Shown here: piece after piece, positions 7,467 to 16,043 of the stretch
Layout of the letters: every line of letters starts with the position of its first letter
Position numbering within the stretch: position 1 is the stretch's first letter
Assembly: GCA_017503065.1 (NCBI GenBank)
Contig: JAFVTT010000002.1
Coordinates: forward strand, 1 to 24,229
DNA from: Bacteroidaceae bacterium
Lineage (GTDB): Bacteria > Bacteroidota > Bacteroidia > Bacteroidales > Bacteroidaceae
Direction of reading: 5' to 3'
DNA: 24,229 bases
The notes under the pieces: model-generated
What the model was told of the DNA's origin: nothing
The model's input: the letters and a program-made list of their open reading frames with translations, nothing else
Databases searched by the model: none
Position numbers and translations under genes: made by a program

Positions 7467-8555
7467 TTATTTTGTTAGCAGAGGAGTGGACTTCGGTACG
7501 GCTTTGCGGGCCTCGGCGATGCTGTCTGCCCTGGCGATGCTGTCCTGGATGTGTGCAAATTCTATGGCTTCAAGATGGCTGTGCCCATAGACCTCTCTGT
7601 TGCCGGAAGGCTTCAACTGTCCTCTGCGCCCCATTCGACGGTATGCCTCCGGTATGTTTCGGGGACCGATGTATATTTCCTTGTTCAGAGGGCGGTCGGC
7701 ATCGGTAAGCCTATGCGAGAAAAGCCAGTCGTATGTCTCATACATGTAGAACAGACGGCATGGTTGGCTATGGTTGTAGCCTTTCAGACGTGAGTATATG
7801 AGGCGCTGGGGTATGGAATCGCGTCTCATGGCCGCCACCACACGGTCACTGCAATTCACCGGAACTGCTGCGTCGGCCGTGCCGTGCAGAATCCACAGGG
7901 GTACCTTGTTCAGGTTGCCTATGGTCTTGCTTGTGGCGCCTCCGCAGATTGACATGGACGCGGCTATGCGGTCGGGGTATGCGGCAGGCAGGTCCAGGGC
8001 ACCGTATCCGCCAAGACTCATGCCCAGGACGTAAATGCGCGTGGTGTCTATGCCGGGATGTGTGCGCGATGCCCATTCCGCCAGGTTCATCAGTTTGTCG
8101 GGATCCCATGCCCCGCCCGGATTCTGCGGTGCGAGTACATAGGCATCAACCTCCAGACCTCTGTCCATGGCATCCAGTGTACCGTAACGCAGCACCTGCC
8201 TGAGGTCGTGTCCGCACAGGCTTGCCCCATGCAGGAAGATGACCAGCGGTTTCAGTTTCTCTATCCGCTTGGCCTCCTCTCTCTCCTTCCAGTGTTTCCA
8301 CTCGGCAGGCTTGGCATGGAAGAGTTGCTCCAAGTCTATGCGCCTCTGCATTTCCATGTCGTCATGGCGCATGGGTATCAGGGTGGGAGAGGGAGGTTCG
8401 GGGGAATAGAACCAGAAATGGTATCCTCCGGCAGCCAGGTTCTTGTAGGCATGAAGTTGCTGGCTCCATCCATCGGCACTTCCGCATATCAGGAGGCACA
8501 GGGAGAGTATGCCGTATAGTATCGTCTGCCTGAAGTGTGCTTTCTTCTTGGTCAT
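7467..8555 (-). CDS. Exported alpha/beta-hydrolase (esterase, PHB-depolymerase/feruloyl-esterase-like)
   Basis: The protein of 362 residues starts at the ATG at 8553-8555 (MTKKKAHF). A TTG two codons earlier extends the frame but is a poorer start. A signal peptide covers about the first 30 residues (hydrophobic ILYGILSLCLLICGSA). The hydrolase core shows the oxyanion region VIFLHGASLCG, the nucleophile elbow GMSLGGYG (Ser about 180), the acid in LHGTADAAVP (Asp about 228) and the histidine in GYNHS (His about 262). This is a complete Ser-Asp-His triad, numbered from the ATG. The layout resembles exported esterases that deacylate carbohydrates or cleave polyesters, but the substrate is unknown. 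A charged helical C-terminal tail of about 80 residues follows the core. It lies 51 bp downstream of the TonB-dependent receptor and ahead of a terminator, so the two are probably co-transcribed. Confidence 0.8.
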   Translation of the reverse strand: MTKKKAHFRQTILYGILSLCLLICGSADGWSQQLHAYKNLAAGGYHFWFYSPEPPSPTLIPMRHDDMEMQRRIDLEQLFHAKPAEWKHWKEREEAKRIEKLKPLVIFLHGASLCGHDLRQVLRYGTLDAMDRGLEVDAYVLAPQNPGGAWDPDKLMNLAEWASRTHPGIDTTRIYVLGMSLGGYGALDLPAAYPDRIAASMSICGGATSKTIGNLNKVPLWILHGTADAAVPVNCSDRVVAAMRRDSIPQRLIYSRLKGYNHSQPCRLFYMYETYDWLFSHRLTDADRPLNKEIYIGPRNIPEAYRRMGRRGQLKPSGNREVYGHSHLEAIEFAHIQDSIARADSIAEARKAVPKSTPLLTK

Positions 8556-8606
8556 GGGCAAGTGGTGGTTTGTCTATTGTATATAATATATAAGGTGTAG
8601 GTTCCG

Positions 8607-10865
8607 TTATCTCGGCAGGTTGAACCTCAGGCCGGCATAGAGCATCCATCCGTCTATGGGGCCCCATGTCATTGTGGGATCAAATTCTTTGCCCCAAGGC
8701 TGGTCAGCCGCAATGATGGGATTCTTCTGCGTGAAGTCGGTAAGGTTCTCTCCACCTATATATAACGAGAAATTCTTTCGAATATTGTATGTCACCTGCG
8801 CATTAAGTTGGGGGAAGGCCTTATACTCCTTGTCCCAGGACATGGTTCCGTCTGCCTTCAGATAGGGGTCTGGCATGCGCCCGGGACCGTTCAGTGCTAT
8901 GGTGGCATCGAACTGGAACATGTCCTTCGGTGTCTTGTATTGCAGGGAGCAAAGAGCCTTGTAGCGCGATGTCAGAGGGCGTTCCCTGAGGGCCTTGTTG
9001 CCCTGTGCGTCGATGAAGGTTGTCTTTGAGTCGGTATGGCGGTATGCCAGTGTGGCGTTGAATCCCTTGAAGAAAGGATAGGAAGCCTCCAACTGGAACA
9101 CGTGCGAACGGCTCTTTCCGTCCAGTTGGTAGATGTACACGGCATGAGGGTCTCTGTCCATGTCTATGACGGCCTGCTTCTGGAAGTCTGTGTAGTAGTA
9201 CTCGGCCGTGAAGTTCAGTTCCTGACCGAACAGGGTGGGCTTGAATATTACGGATGCTCCCACGTTCCAGTCCTCCTCGCGCTGTGTCTCGCTATCCATT
9301 ACAACATGTCGCGAACTTGACAAGAGGTAGTTGTTCTCGTCCAGGGTGAAGGAAGTCCTGTATCCCTTGCCTGCAGAGGCACGCACGTTCACCCATTCCG
9401 TGGGTGTCCATTTCATGTGTAGTCGGGGAGTGGCAAATGTGCCCCACAGGTTGCTGTAGTCAACACGTATGCCCGGCTGGATGAGGAACTTGCCGTCGTG
9501 TCCGTGGTCGTCAAAGATGGTGAATGTGTATTGCGCGTATCCGCCACCGGTTATCTCATGGCATGAGGGGTGGAGCATGGACAGGTCGAATGTCTGGTTG
9601 AGGTTGTCGTTGGGCTGGCGCTTGTATCCGTCGTAGTTCATGGAAAGGCCTACTGACAACTTGTGGCTGTGTGTCCACTGGTTTTCAAATATAAGCGAGG
9701 CATATGCCGTACTTTGGTCAACGTCGTAGTGCTTCTGTCCGAAATGGTTGTCCTGGCAATGGTAAGAGCCCGAGAGTATGAGCGCCAGGCTGCTCTCATG
9801 CTCGTTGTTCCACATGTATCCGTTCTTCATGAAACCCTCCACGCGGTTTGTCTCCAAGTGGATGAGGTAAGGGTTCTGCACCTTTGCCTCCAGCTGGCCG
9901 CTATGCCGGTTCTCGTTCAGGTAGCGGGCACCTATCTGGAACTCATAGGTGTCGGAAAGGAAGGTCCAGCGGTTCATCACGTTCACCTGCTCCGCCTTGG
10001 GCATGTCCTGGAAACCGTCGTTGTTCTCGTCGTGAGAGGTCAGGTCCTTGTCGTAATGTACCAGCAGGGTAGTACCCCAACGAGGGTCCTTCATCTTGAA
10101 CGTGGCATCGGCATTGCCCTCTATACGTCCCTTGCTGTTGCCGTACAGGTTCAGGTTTATCCAGTCGGCCTCGGGCATCTGTGGCTTGCGGTATTCTATG
10201 TTTATCTGTCCTGTCATGGCCTCGTAGCCCTGTTTCACGCTGGTAATGCCCTTGCTCACCTGTATGGATTGCATCCAGGGGCCTGGCACATAGCCAAGAC
10301 CGAATGGAGCGGCCACGGTGCGGAAGTTCGGGATGTTCTCCGTGAGCATCTGCACGTAAGTTCCGCTGAGTCCCAGCAACTTGATTTGCTTGGCACCTGT
10401 GGAAGCATCGGTGTAGTTCACATCCACGGCTGCCGTGCTTACGAAACTTTCGCCCAGATTGCAACATGCCGCATGTCTCAGGCCTGCGGCGGTAATCAGT
10501 TCGCTGTTCTCTGCCGTATGCCACATCTTCAGGCTCGTCTGCTTGCGTCCCAGCACTTCTGTCTCGTGCATTTCGGTGGCAATCTCCTGCAGGCGAATTA
10601 CCAGGAACTTTGCGCTATGCGTGCAGGTGGTATCGTTCTGGTATCCCATCATGCTGGTAACTATCTCATGCAGATGTCCGTTCTTTTTCAGGTGGAACTT
10701 GCCGTTGATGTCCGTAGTGGTACCCACGTTTGTGCCTTCCCATCGCACTGTTGCTCCCACAAGCGGTTCTCCGTGCTCGTCAATCACCTTGCCTTCTGCC
10801 TGTGCCATGGCGCCGATAGTCATCAACCCCATAGTCAGCAGACATGCTATTCTGTTCCTATTCAT
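8607..10865 (-). CDS. TonB-dependent outer-membrane receptor with N-terminal carboxypeptidase-like domain
   Basis: The 752-residue protein has a signal peptide (to about A22), then a carboxypeptidase-regulatory-like beta domain at about 24-95 (GKVIDEHGEPLVGATVRWEG, TTTDINGKFHL). A TonB plug follows at about 100-235 (AAGLRHAACCNLGESF, TGAKQIKLLGLSGTYVQML, GLGYVPGPWMQSIQVSKGI, GYEAMTGQINIEYR), then a 22-strand-type barrel to the C-terminus. It imports a ligand across the outer membrane with TonB energy. It is not a SusC type: there is no SusD partner and it is shorter. Plugs of this sequence type occur in Bacteroidetes receptors linked to metal or cofactor uptake, and His-rich loops are visible (for example CHEITGGG and FDDHGHDGKF). 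The ligand remains a guess. The promoter at 10900-10930 contains a perfect palindrome. Confidence 0.9.
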   Translation of the reverse strand: MNRNRIACLLTMGLMTIGAMAQAEGKVIDEHGEPLVGATVRWEGTNVGTTTDINGKFHLKKNGHLHEIVTSMMGYQNDTTCTHSAKFLVIRLQEIATEMHETEVLGRKQTSLKMWHTAENSELITAAGLRHAACCNLGESFVSTAAVDVNYTDASTGAKQIKLLGLSGTYVQMLTENIPNFRTVAAPFGLGYVPGPWMQSIQVSKGITSVKQGYEAMTGQINIEYRKPQMPEADWINLNLYGNSKGRIEGNADATFKMKDPRWGTTLLVHYDKDLTSHDENNDGFQDMPKAEQVNVMNRWTFLSDTYEFQIGARYLNENRHSGQLEAKVQNPYLIHLETNRVEGFMKNGYMWNNEHESSLALILSGSYHCQDNHFGQKHYDVDQSTAYASLIFENQWTHSHKLSVGLSMNYDGYKRQPNDNLNQTFDLSMLHPSCHEITGGGYAQYTFTIFDDHGHDGKFLIQPGIRVDYSNLWGTFATPRLHMKWTPTEWVNVRASAGKGYRTSFTLDENNYLLSSSRHVVMDSETQREEDWNVGASVIFKPTLFGQELNFTAEYYYTDFQKQAVIDMDRDPHAVYIYQLDGKSRSHVFQLEASYPFFKGFNATLAYRHTDSKTTFIDAQGNKALRERPLTSRYKALCSLQYKTPKDMFQFDATIALNGPGRMPDPYLKADGTMSWDKEYKAFPQLNAQVTYNIRKNFSLYIGGENLTDFTQKNPIIAADQPWGKEFDPTMTWGPIDGWMLYAGLRFNLPR

Positions 10866-10899
10866 ATATAATAATGTATATATCTATTATTGTTGGCCA

Positions 10900-10930
10900 C
10901 AAAGGTATGCAAATTAATTTGCAAGTGAAA
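10900..10930 (-). promoter_or_regulatory. Promoter for the TonB-dependent receptor/esterase transcript
   Basis: On the minus strand TTTC (10927-10930) lies 19 bases before TACCTTTG (10900-10907). The -7 box is perfect and the -33 box has one mismatch. It lies 34 bases upstream of the ATG. Confidence 0.65.
10908..10923. promoter_or_regulatory. 16-bp perfect palindrome in the receptor promoter spacer (candidate operator)
   Basis: TGCAAATTAATTTGCA is its own reverse complement and sits exactly between the -33 and -7 boxes. A dimeric repressor bound here would block RNA polymerase. No regulator gene is visible in the window, so the operator role is inferred from position and symmetry. Confidence 0.45.
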
Positions 10931-11182
10931 TGCAAAAAGAATTTTTAAATATTGTAGCTTATGCTAGTGAATAATGTACTTATGTTGCCATTTTTTTTCA
11001 TTTTTATAAAAAAAAACAGGAAATATGTATATAATTAGGAAAAAAGATGTAACTTCGCGTGGAAAAGTATTACTTTGTTGATTGTTGATAGTGTGATTTG
11101 ATGAATTATCGCGCTTGAGGTATAAAGCAAATACGAAGTAGCAAAAATTGACAAACAAGTGTTTTTAATAAAAAATTAGTTT
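10924..11182. other. AT-rich intergenic region between divergent genes
   Basis: The divergent gap (10866-11182, 317 bases) holds the receptor promoter on its left and must hold the promoter for the coiled-coil lipoprotein on its right. I see no gene. Long A/T tracts occur at 10988-11018, including a TTTTTATAAAAA core, and could bend DNA or act as an upstream activating element. Candidates for the plus-strand promoter are weak: TTACTTTG at 11070-11077, or TTTG near 11117-11120 with TATAAAGC 20 bases later. The last bases before the ATG are A/T-only, as is usual for highly expressed Bacteroidetes genes. Confidence 0.6.
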
Positions 11183-13714
11183 ATGAAAAAAAATGTTTTT
11201 TCTAAAATCCTCATGATGGCGTCTGTAGTTGCTGTTTTGAGTGGATTCAATTCTTGTAAGGATTATTCCGACGAAGTGAAATCTGACCTATTGGCCAAAC
11301 TGGAAAACCAAAACACGACTTTGCAGGAAGCTTTAGCTGCACAAAAGGAGGAGTTCATGCAGAAAATCGCCGAATTGGAGGCTGCTCAGGAGGCTTGCAA
11401 ATCGGAGTGTGCTAACAAGATGAAAGAGCTGGATGCAAAGTGGAACACAAATTTGGCGGCAGAAATTGCCAAGTTACAGAATGTGGATGCCAGTCTTCAG
11501 GATCAGATTAACAAAATTAATGCGTTGTTAGGCGCAGTAGATCCCAATAAGACCATTGCTGAACAGATTGCTGATGTAAACAAAATTGCTGCTGAAGCCG
11601 CAGCTAATGCTCAATCAGCTTTGGAACAACTCAAGACAGTAAATGCAACAACAAAAGATTTTGAGGAGCGAATAACCGCATTGGAGAATTGGCAGAAGGA
11701 AGTTAAGGATCTGATAGTTGCCTGGAGTGATCGTCTTACAAAGGTTGAGACAGATGCTGCTAAGGCACTTGCAGATGCTAAAGCTAATGCTGACAGAATA
11801 GAGATCATAGAAAAGTTGGCAGCTGCTCATGGAGTAAGACTTGATAGCATAGTTGAAGTATTGAAGGATTATGCTACAAAGGAGGAATTGGCAGAGGTTA
11901 AGACGCTTGCTGAAAATAATCTTGCCGCTGCAAAAGAGTATGCTGATTCTCAGGTTGCTGCTTTGACAGGGGGATACACAGGCACAATTAAAGACTTGGA
12001 AACAGAAATGCTTAAGGCAGATTCTCTATTGGCTGAAAGACTTGATGCTGTTGAAAATGCAGTAAACGAGATTAAGGATCAAGTTGCTAAGAATACTGTT
12101 GCAATAGACAATTTGACCGGTGCAATGAAGAAGCTGATTACCAGTGTGATTATTCAAGGTACTGAAAATCCTGTAATGGGATCAATTGCAACTCCTTTCA
12201 ATACGCGTTCAAACATCTTGGCTGCATATTACGGTAGCGTAGAGTCACAGGGTTTGGAATTCCCAACGGAATTGCCTAGATTCTATGTTGACAACGTGGT
12301 TTTGACAACAAAGGATATTGAAATGCTTGGCGTTTCTAGTATTACAGCAGAAGCTGGTTCAACACTGCTTGGTTCTGAAGGTAATGCTGGTACTTTGTAT
12401 TTGACAGTTAACCCCAACACTGTAGATTTCACAGGAACAACATTTACATTGGTTAACAGCCAGGACGAATTGGCAGGTGCAGAACTTGGTTCTATTGAGC
12501 TGTCAGATGAGGTTTTGAGTTTCGGTATAACTCGTGCCAAGAATAATGGTTTTTATGAAACAAAGGCTACCATTAAGGATGAAAATCTTGAAAAAGTTAA
12601 GTTAAACTTGAACTTTAATGAGATAAAGGATGTTGCAACAGACATATTTGATGGTGAAGGCGTTAACGTTACTCAGTTAGCTAATACAGTTGCAAACACA
12701 ATGTCTTCCTTTAATATGGAAGCAAATGGCGTTAAGGCTTCTTGGACTGATTCTGATGGTGAACATAGCACCTATTCACAATATGGTGTTGCTGTTGTTG
12801 CTGTCAAGCCTTTGTCTTTCACCTTTGGAAAGGATTTCAACTATCAAACAGTTCCTGGATATGAACGTCTAGAAGGTTTTATCGGAAAAATAACAGACAA
12901 GGTAAAAGCGGCAATTGCTAAGACCGATAAACTCCTTAATATTGATCTTATTGAAATTAAGGAAATTATTATACCAGAAACACCTGAAGTTGAAGATGTT
13001 CAGGTATCTGTAACAATACCTGGTCAGTGGATAGACAATGGCTACGGAAAACAAATTTGGGTAGATGCAAAAACTACATCTATCTATGTTCCCATTCAGG
13101 AGGTTGTTGATGATGTTTATGGAGATTTGGCTTCTTCATTCTCAGACGTTAATGCTATGTTGGATGATCTTAGAGGTATGATGAAACAGATTAATGATAT
13201 ACTGAAGGCAGGTAAGGATCTACAGGCAGAGGCTAATAGTTATGCAGACAGATTCCAGACTAAGCTTACAGACTATCTCAATAAGTTTAATAACAAGTTC
13301 TGTAATATAATCAACTCTACAAATAAGGCATTACGTCCAGTATTGCTTGTTAATACCAACAAGGGATTCCATAAAATCAGCCAGGCAGAAAATAATCCTA
13401 CTGTAATTACCGGCACAGAACTTGAATTGATTCCCACTTCCTATACAATGGAATACATTGCCCCTGCATATAAGAAACTGGTTGGTGTTACCAATGTCTA
13501 CAAGGATGGCGCGTCTGCACAGACTGGTAATCCTGCATGTATGGCAGCACTTAATAAGGTCAATGCCCAGAATGGTATTGCTGAGATTCTTGCAGGTAAT
13601 ACATATCAGGTTAGTGCAACTCTTGAAACCGGATTTGTTTATGAGATCGTTTATACAGCAGTCGATTTCTATGGTAAGGTTGATGCCAAGAAGTTCTATG
13701 TAACTGTTAAGTAA
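11183..13714 (+). CDS. Large coiled-coil outer-membrane/surface lipoprotein
   Basis: The 843-residue protein has a lipoprotein signal peptide ending at Cys25 (VLSGFNSC), followed by the charged KDYSDE typical of Bacteroidetes lipoproteins sent to the outer membrane or surface. Residues about 27-320 are rich in Ala, Glu, Lys and Leu with heptad-like spacing (KLENQNTTLQEALAAQKEEF, DRIEIIEKLAAAHGVRLDSI), predicting a long coiled coil. Residues about 325-625 look beta-rich. A second helical stretch near 650-710 (VNAMLDDLRGMMKQINDIL) precedes a C-terminal beta-rich region. Similar Prevotella/Bacteroides proteins are often annotated only as 'PL29 lyase N-terminal domain-containing', a label based on the coil; I see no evidence of lyase activity. 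It lies 39 bp upstream of ompA on the same strand and shares its AT-rich codon use. A structural or adhesion role at the surface is plausible but unproven. Confidence 0.8.
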   Translation: MKKNVFSKILMMASVVAVLSGFNSCKDYSDEVKSDLLAKLENQNTTLQEALAAQKEEFMQKIAELEAAQEACKSECANKMKELDAKWNTNLAAEIAKLQNVDASLQDQINKINALLGAVDPNKTIAEQIADVNKIAAEAAANAQSALEQLKTVNATTKDFEERITALENWQKEVKDLIVAWSDRLTKVETDAAKALADAKANADRIEIIEKLAAAHGVRLDSIVEVLKDYATKEELAEVKTLAENNLAAAKEYADSQVAALTGGYTGTIKDLETEMLKADSLLAERLDAVENAVNEIKDQVAKNTVAIDNLTGAMKKLITSVIIQGTENPVMGSIATPFNTRSNILAAYYGSVESQGLEFPTELPRFYVDNVVLTTKDIEMLGVSSITAEAGSTLLGSEGNAGTLYLTVNPNTVDFTGTTFTLVNSQDELAGAELGSIELSDEVLSFGITRAKNNGFYETKATIKDENLEKVKLNLNFNEIKDVATDIFDGEGVNVTQLANTVANTMSSFNMEANGVKASWTDSDGEHSTYSQYGVAVVAVKPLSFTFGKDFNYQTVPGYERLEGFIGKITDKVKAAIAKTDKLLNIDLIEIKEIIIPETPEVEDVQVSVTIPGQWIDNGYGKQIWVDAKTTSIYVPIQEVVDDVYGDLASSFSDVNAMLDDLRGMMKQINDILKAGKDLQAEANSYADRFQTKLTDYLNKFNNKFCNIINSTNKALRPVLLVNTNKGFHKISQAENNPTVITGTELELIPTSYTMEYIAPAYKKLVGVTNVYKDGASAQTGNPACMAALNKVNAQNGIAEILAGNTYQVSATLETGFVYEIVYTAVDFYGKVDAKKFYVTVK

Positions 13715-13753
13715 TACACGGACTTATTTATTAATCACCTAAAAGATTGTAAT

Positions 13754-14872
13754 ATGAAAAAAATGATAGTTTCTTTGATGCTTGCCATGGGAATCATGGC
13801 AGCATCAGCACAGGAACATCAGCCTAAAACCGAGAATGTATTCAATCCTCATTGGTATGTTCAGGTTCAGGGTGGTGCTCAGTATACTTTGGGAGAAATG
13901 GATTTTGGTGATCTCATTTCTCCAAATGTGCAGATTTCTGGCGGTTATAATTTTACGAAATTGTTTGGTCTTCGTCTTTCCGTAAATGCATGGCAAAGCA
14001 AAGCAGGAGGTAATTATAGCCGTGACTACTCTTGGAGTTGGAACTATGTTAATCCCAATGTCGATGCTATTCTGAATTTATCTAATTTAATAGCAGGATA
14101 TAATCCCAATCGCTTATTCAATGTTAGCGGTTATGTAGGCGTGGGTGTTAATGTTGCGTGGGGAAATGAGGAGGCTGCATCTGTTAAAAATTCCATCTAT
14201 GCAGATTACAATTATCCTTCCTATCACAGTTCTGCTGCTCTTGCAAATTTGTGGTATGGTACCAAGTCCTTTTTTAATGCTCGTGCAGGCTTGATGGGTG
14301 ACTTCCATATTACAGACAATTGGAGTGTTGGTTTGGAAGTAAATGCAAATGTTCTTTCTGATGCCTATAATTCTAAGAAGGCAGGCAATGCAGATTGGCA
14401 TTTTAATGCATTGGTAGGTGTTAAGTATGCTTTTGGCAAGACCAATACTACACGTGAAATTGCTCCTTGCTGTGAACCTGAGATTCGCTATGTTGAGAAA
14501 CCCATTATAAAGGAAGTTCCCGTAGAAGTTGTAAAGGAAGTGCTTGTAGAAACTCTTCGTCGTGATGTATTCTTTAGTTTGAATAGCACTAAGGTTTCTA
14601 ATGCAGAAATGTACAAGATCAATGAAGTAGCAGATTTTCTGAAGGCTAATCCTAAAGCAAAAGTATCTGTTGCTGGTTATGCAGATAAGGGCACAGGTAA
14701 TGCTTCTATTAATAAACGAATTTCAGAAAAACGAGCCAAAGTTGTAACTGACATATTGGTTAATAAGTTTGGTATTTCACAAGATCGAATTACGTCTGAT
14801 TCTTTTGGCGATGTTGAGCAGCCCTTCGAAATCAATTCTATGAATCGCGTATGTATCTGTATTGCTAAATAA
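13754..14872 (+). CDS. OmpA-family outer-membrane protein (barrel plus peptidoglycan-binding domain)
   Basis: The 372-residue protein has a signal peptide cleaved before Gln20 (MAASA/QEHQ). Residues about 30-230 form an OmpA-type barrel (HWYVQVQGGAQYTLGEMDFG, NWSVGLEVNANV, NALVGVKYAFGK). A linker with adjacent cysteines (C239, C240) and the charged IRYVEKPIIKEVPVEVVKEV follows. Residues about 268-372 are the OmpA C-terminal domain: DVFFSLNSTKV, VAGYADKGTG and NKRISEKRAKVV. Asp311 and Arg327 correspond to the pair that binds diaminopimelate in peptidoglycan. The protein anchors the outer membrane to the wall and probably is a major envelope protein. It is in tandem with the coiled-coil lipoprotein, suggesting co-expression. 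A hairpin lies 34 bases after the stop. Functional assignment is secure at family level. Confidence 0.93.
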   Translation: MKKMIVSLMLAMGIMAASAQEHQPKTENVFNPHWYVQVQGGAQYTLGEMDFGDLISPNVQISGGYNFTKLFGLRLSVNAWQSKAGGNYSRDYSWSWNYVNPNVDAILNLSNLIAGYNPNRLFNVSGYVGVGVNVAWGNEEAASVKNSIYADYNYPSYHSSAALANLWYGTKSFFNARAGLMGDFHITDNWSVGLEVNANVLSDAYNSKKAGNADWHFNALVGVKYAFGKTNTTREIAPCCEPEIRYVEKPIIKEVPVEVVKEVLVETLRRDVFFSLNSTKVSNAEMYKINEVADFLKANPKAKVSVAGYADKGTGNASINKRISEKRAKVVTDILVNKFGISQDRITSDSFGDVEQPFEINSMNRVCICIAK

Positions 14873-14905
14873 GTATTAAGTAAAATTTATAGGCAATTAT
14901 TAATT

Positions 14906-14946
14906 ACTCTGTCTCAAATATGGTCTCCATATAAGAGACAGAGTTT
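14906..14946 (+). terminator. Two-tier hairpin after ompA, just before the next start
   Basis: A 10-bp stem (ACTCTGTCTC 14906-14915 with 14935-14944) encloses a second 6-bp hairpin (ATATGG 14918-14923 with 14927-14932, loop TCT). Only a short T run follows. It could terminate the ompA transcript. It ends 13 bases before the ATG of the next gene, so it would also lie in that gene's leader. Confidence 0.6.
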
Positions 14947-14957
14947 ATGTTAAAATT

Positions 14958-16043
14958 ATGAAGAAGACAGTATTATTTATTTTTACTTTTATCTTTTCTC
15001 TGTTAACTAATGCTCAGTTCAGCGGAAATGGTTTTTATCGTGTGCAGAATTCTGGAACATTGCGCTATTTGACGGTTGTTGATAATAGAGCCAGTGTAAA
15101 TGTAGCTACTACCGAGCCTGATTTGGCGGCGATTCTTCCTATCCGAAAGTTCGAGCGTATTGTAGGTAATCCGGCTTCTGTTATATATATATATCATGCT
15201 GGTGGCAATAATTATTCTCTGCGTGCACAGAACGTTGATTCTTATGATATAATGGGAATTTATCTTAATTTAAGGAAATTGGATGATGGAACCTATTATG
15301 CTTGGGCAACAGCTAGAGGATTAACTAAGTATCTTTTTGATGAGAATTCAGGAAGAGATGATGGTTGGCTTGACACAAAAGGAGAAGAAACGAATAAAAA
15401 GTGGAATATAATTCCGCTAAATTCTTCTTCTGATAATTATTTTGCGGCAGTACCTGAATTTGAATTGAATGGGTACTATTACTCAACGATGTACTCTTCA
15501 TTTCCGTACAAGGCAAGTAGTGATGGCATTAAGATGTACTACGTTTCATTATTAACTAACAATATTGCCGTTCTGAAAGAAGTTGAGGATAATTTTGTGC
15601 CGGCAGCTTCTCCTGTTATTATTCAGTGTGCTTCTGCTGACTATGCTGACAATAGATTAGACGTATTGGAAACTGGAGGTTCAACTATTGTCAACAACTG
15701 TTTAAATGGAGTTTATTTTAATAACGGCAATGGTAAGCATATGAACCGGGTTGCTTATGATTCCATGACTATGCGCATTTTAGGTAAGACTAGTGATGGT
15801 TCGCTTGGGTTTATAACAGCAGATATTGATTATCTTCCTGCAAATAAGGCCTATTTAACTGTTCCCGCCGGTTCCGCAAAAGAAATAAAACTAATAACTG
15901 AAGAGGAATACGAAACAGGAATAGATGATATTAGGATTTCTGGTGGAGACAATAATGTATATTATGATCTTTCTGGAAGAAGAGTAGAAAGTCCCAGAAA
16001 CGGTGTTTATGTCTCTGCTAATGGAAAAAAGATCTGTAAATGA
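14958..16043 (+). CDS. Secreted protein with Prevotella-type C-terminal sorting-like tail, function unknown
   Basis: The 361-residue protein has a signal peptide (MKKTVLFIFTFIFSLLTNA, then Q). The mature start FSGNGFYRVQNSGTLRYLTV resembles the first repeat of ricin-type/RICIN-like carbohydrate-binding folds, but the remainder is not clearly repeated. The C-terminus NNVYYDLSGRRVESPRNGVY followed by VSANGKKICK matches the short conserved tail found on many Prevotella exported proteins, where a type IX-like or surface-anchoring role has been proposed. No catalytic motif is visible. It follows ompA after a hairpin and shares the AT-rich composition of this block. A surface lectin or adhesin is one possibility; I cannot assign a function. 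Confidence 0.72.
   Translation: MKKTVLFIFTFIFSLLTNAQFSGNGFYRVQNSGTLRYLTVVDNRASVNVATTEPDLAAILPIRKFERIVGNPASVIYIYHAGGNNYSLRAQNVDSYDIMGIYLNLRKLDDGTYYAWATARGLTKYLFDENSGRDDGWLDTKGEETNKKWNIIPLNSSSDNYFAAVPEFELNGYYYSTMYSSFPYKASSDGIKMYYVSLLTNNIAVLKEVEDNFVPAASPVIIQCASADYADNRLDVLETGGSTIVNNCLNGVYFNNGNGKHMNRVAYDSMTMRILGKTSDGSLGFITADIDYLPANKAYLTVPAGSAKEIKLITEEEYETGIDDIRISGGDNNVYYDLSGRRVESPRNGVYVSANGKKICK

Noticed and set aside
8607..10865. A SusC/SusD polysaccharide-utilisation locus
   Set aside because: The receptor is shorter than SusC proteins, no SusD lipoprotein is adjacent, and the sulfatase is more than 10 kb away on the other strand.
9663..10871. A 402-codon plus-strand frame opposite the TonB-dependent receptor
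   Set aside because: The receptor is certain on the minus strand, and the antisense product has no recognisable features.
10988..11018. The T-tract/A-tract inverted repeat as a terminator
   Set aside because: The stem is A-T only and no gene ends nearby, since both neighbours start away from this gap. It is more likely promoter-upstream DNA.
11183..13714. Polysaccharide lyase family 29 activity for the coiled-coil lipoprotein
   Set aside because: The similarity that gives this label is to a coiled-coil N-terminal region. No catalytic domain or lyase motif is visible.
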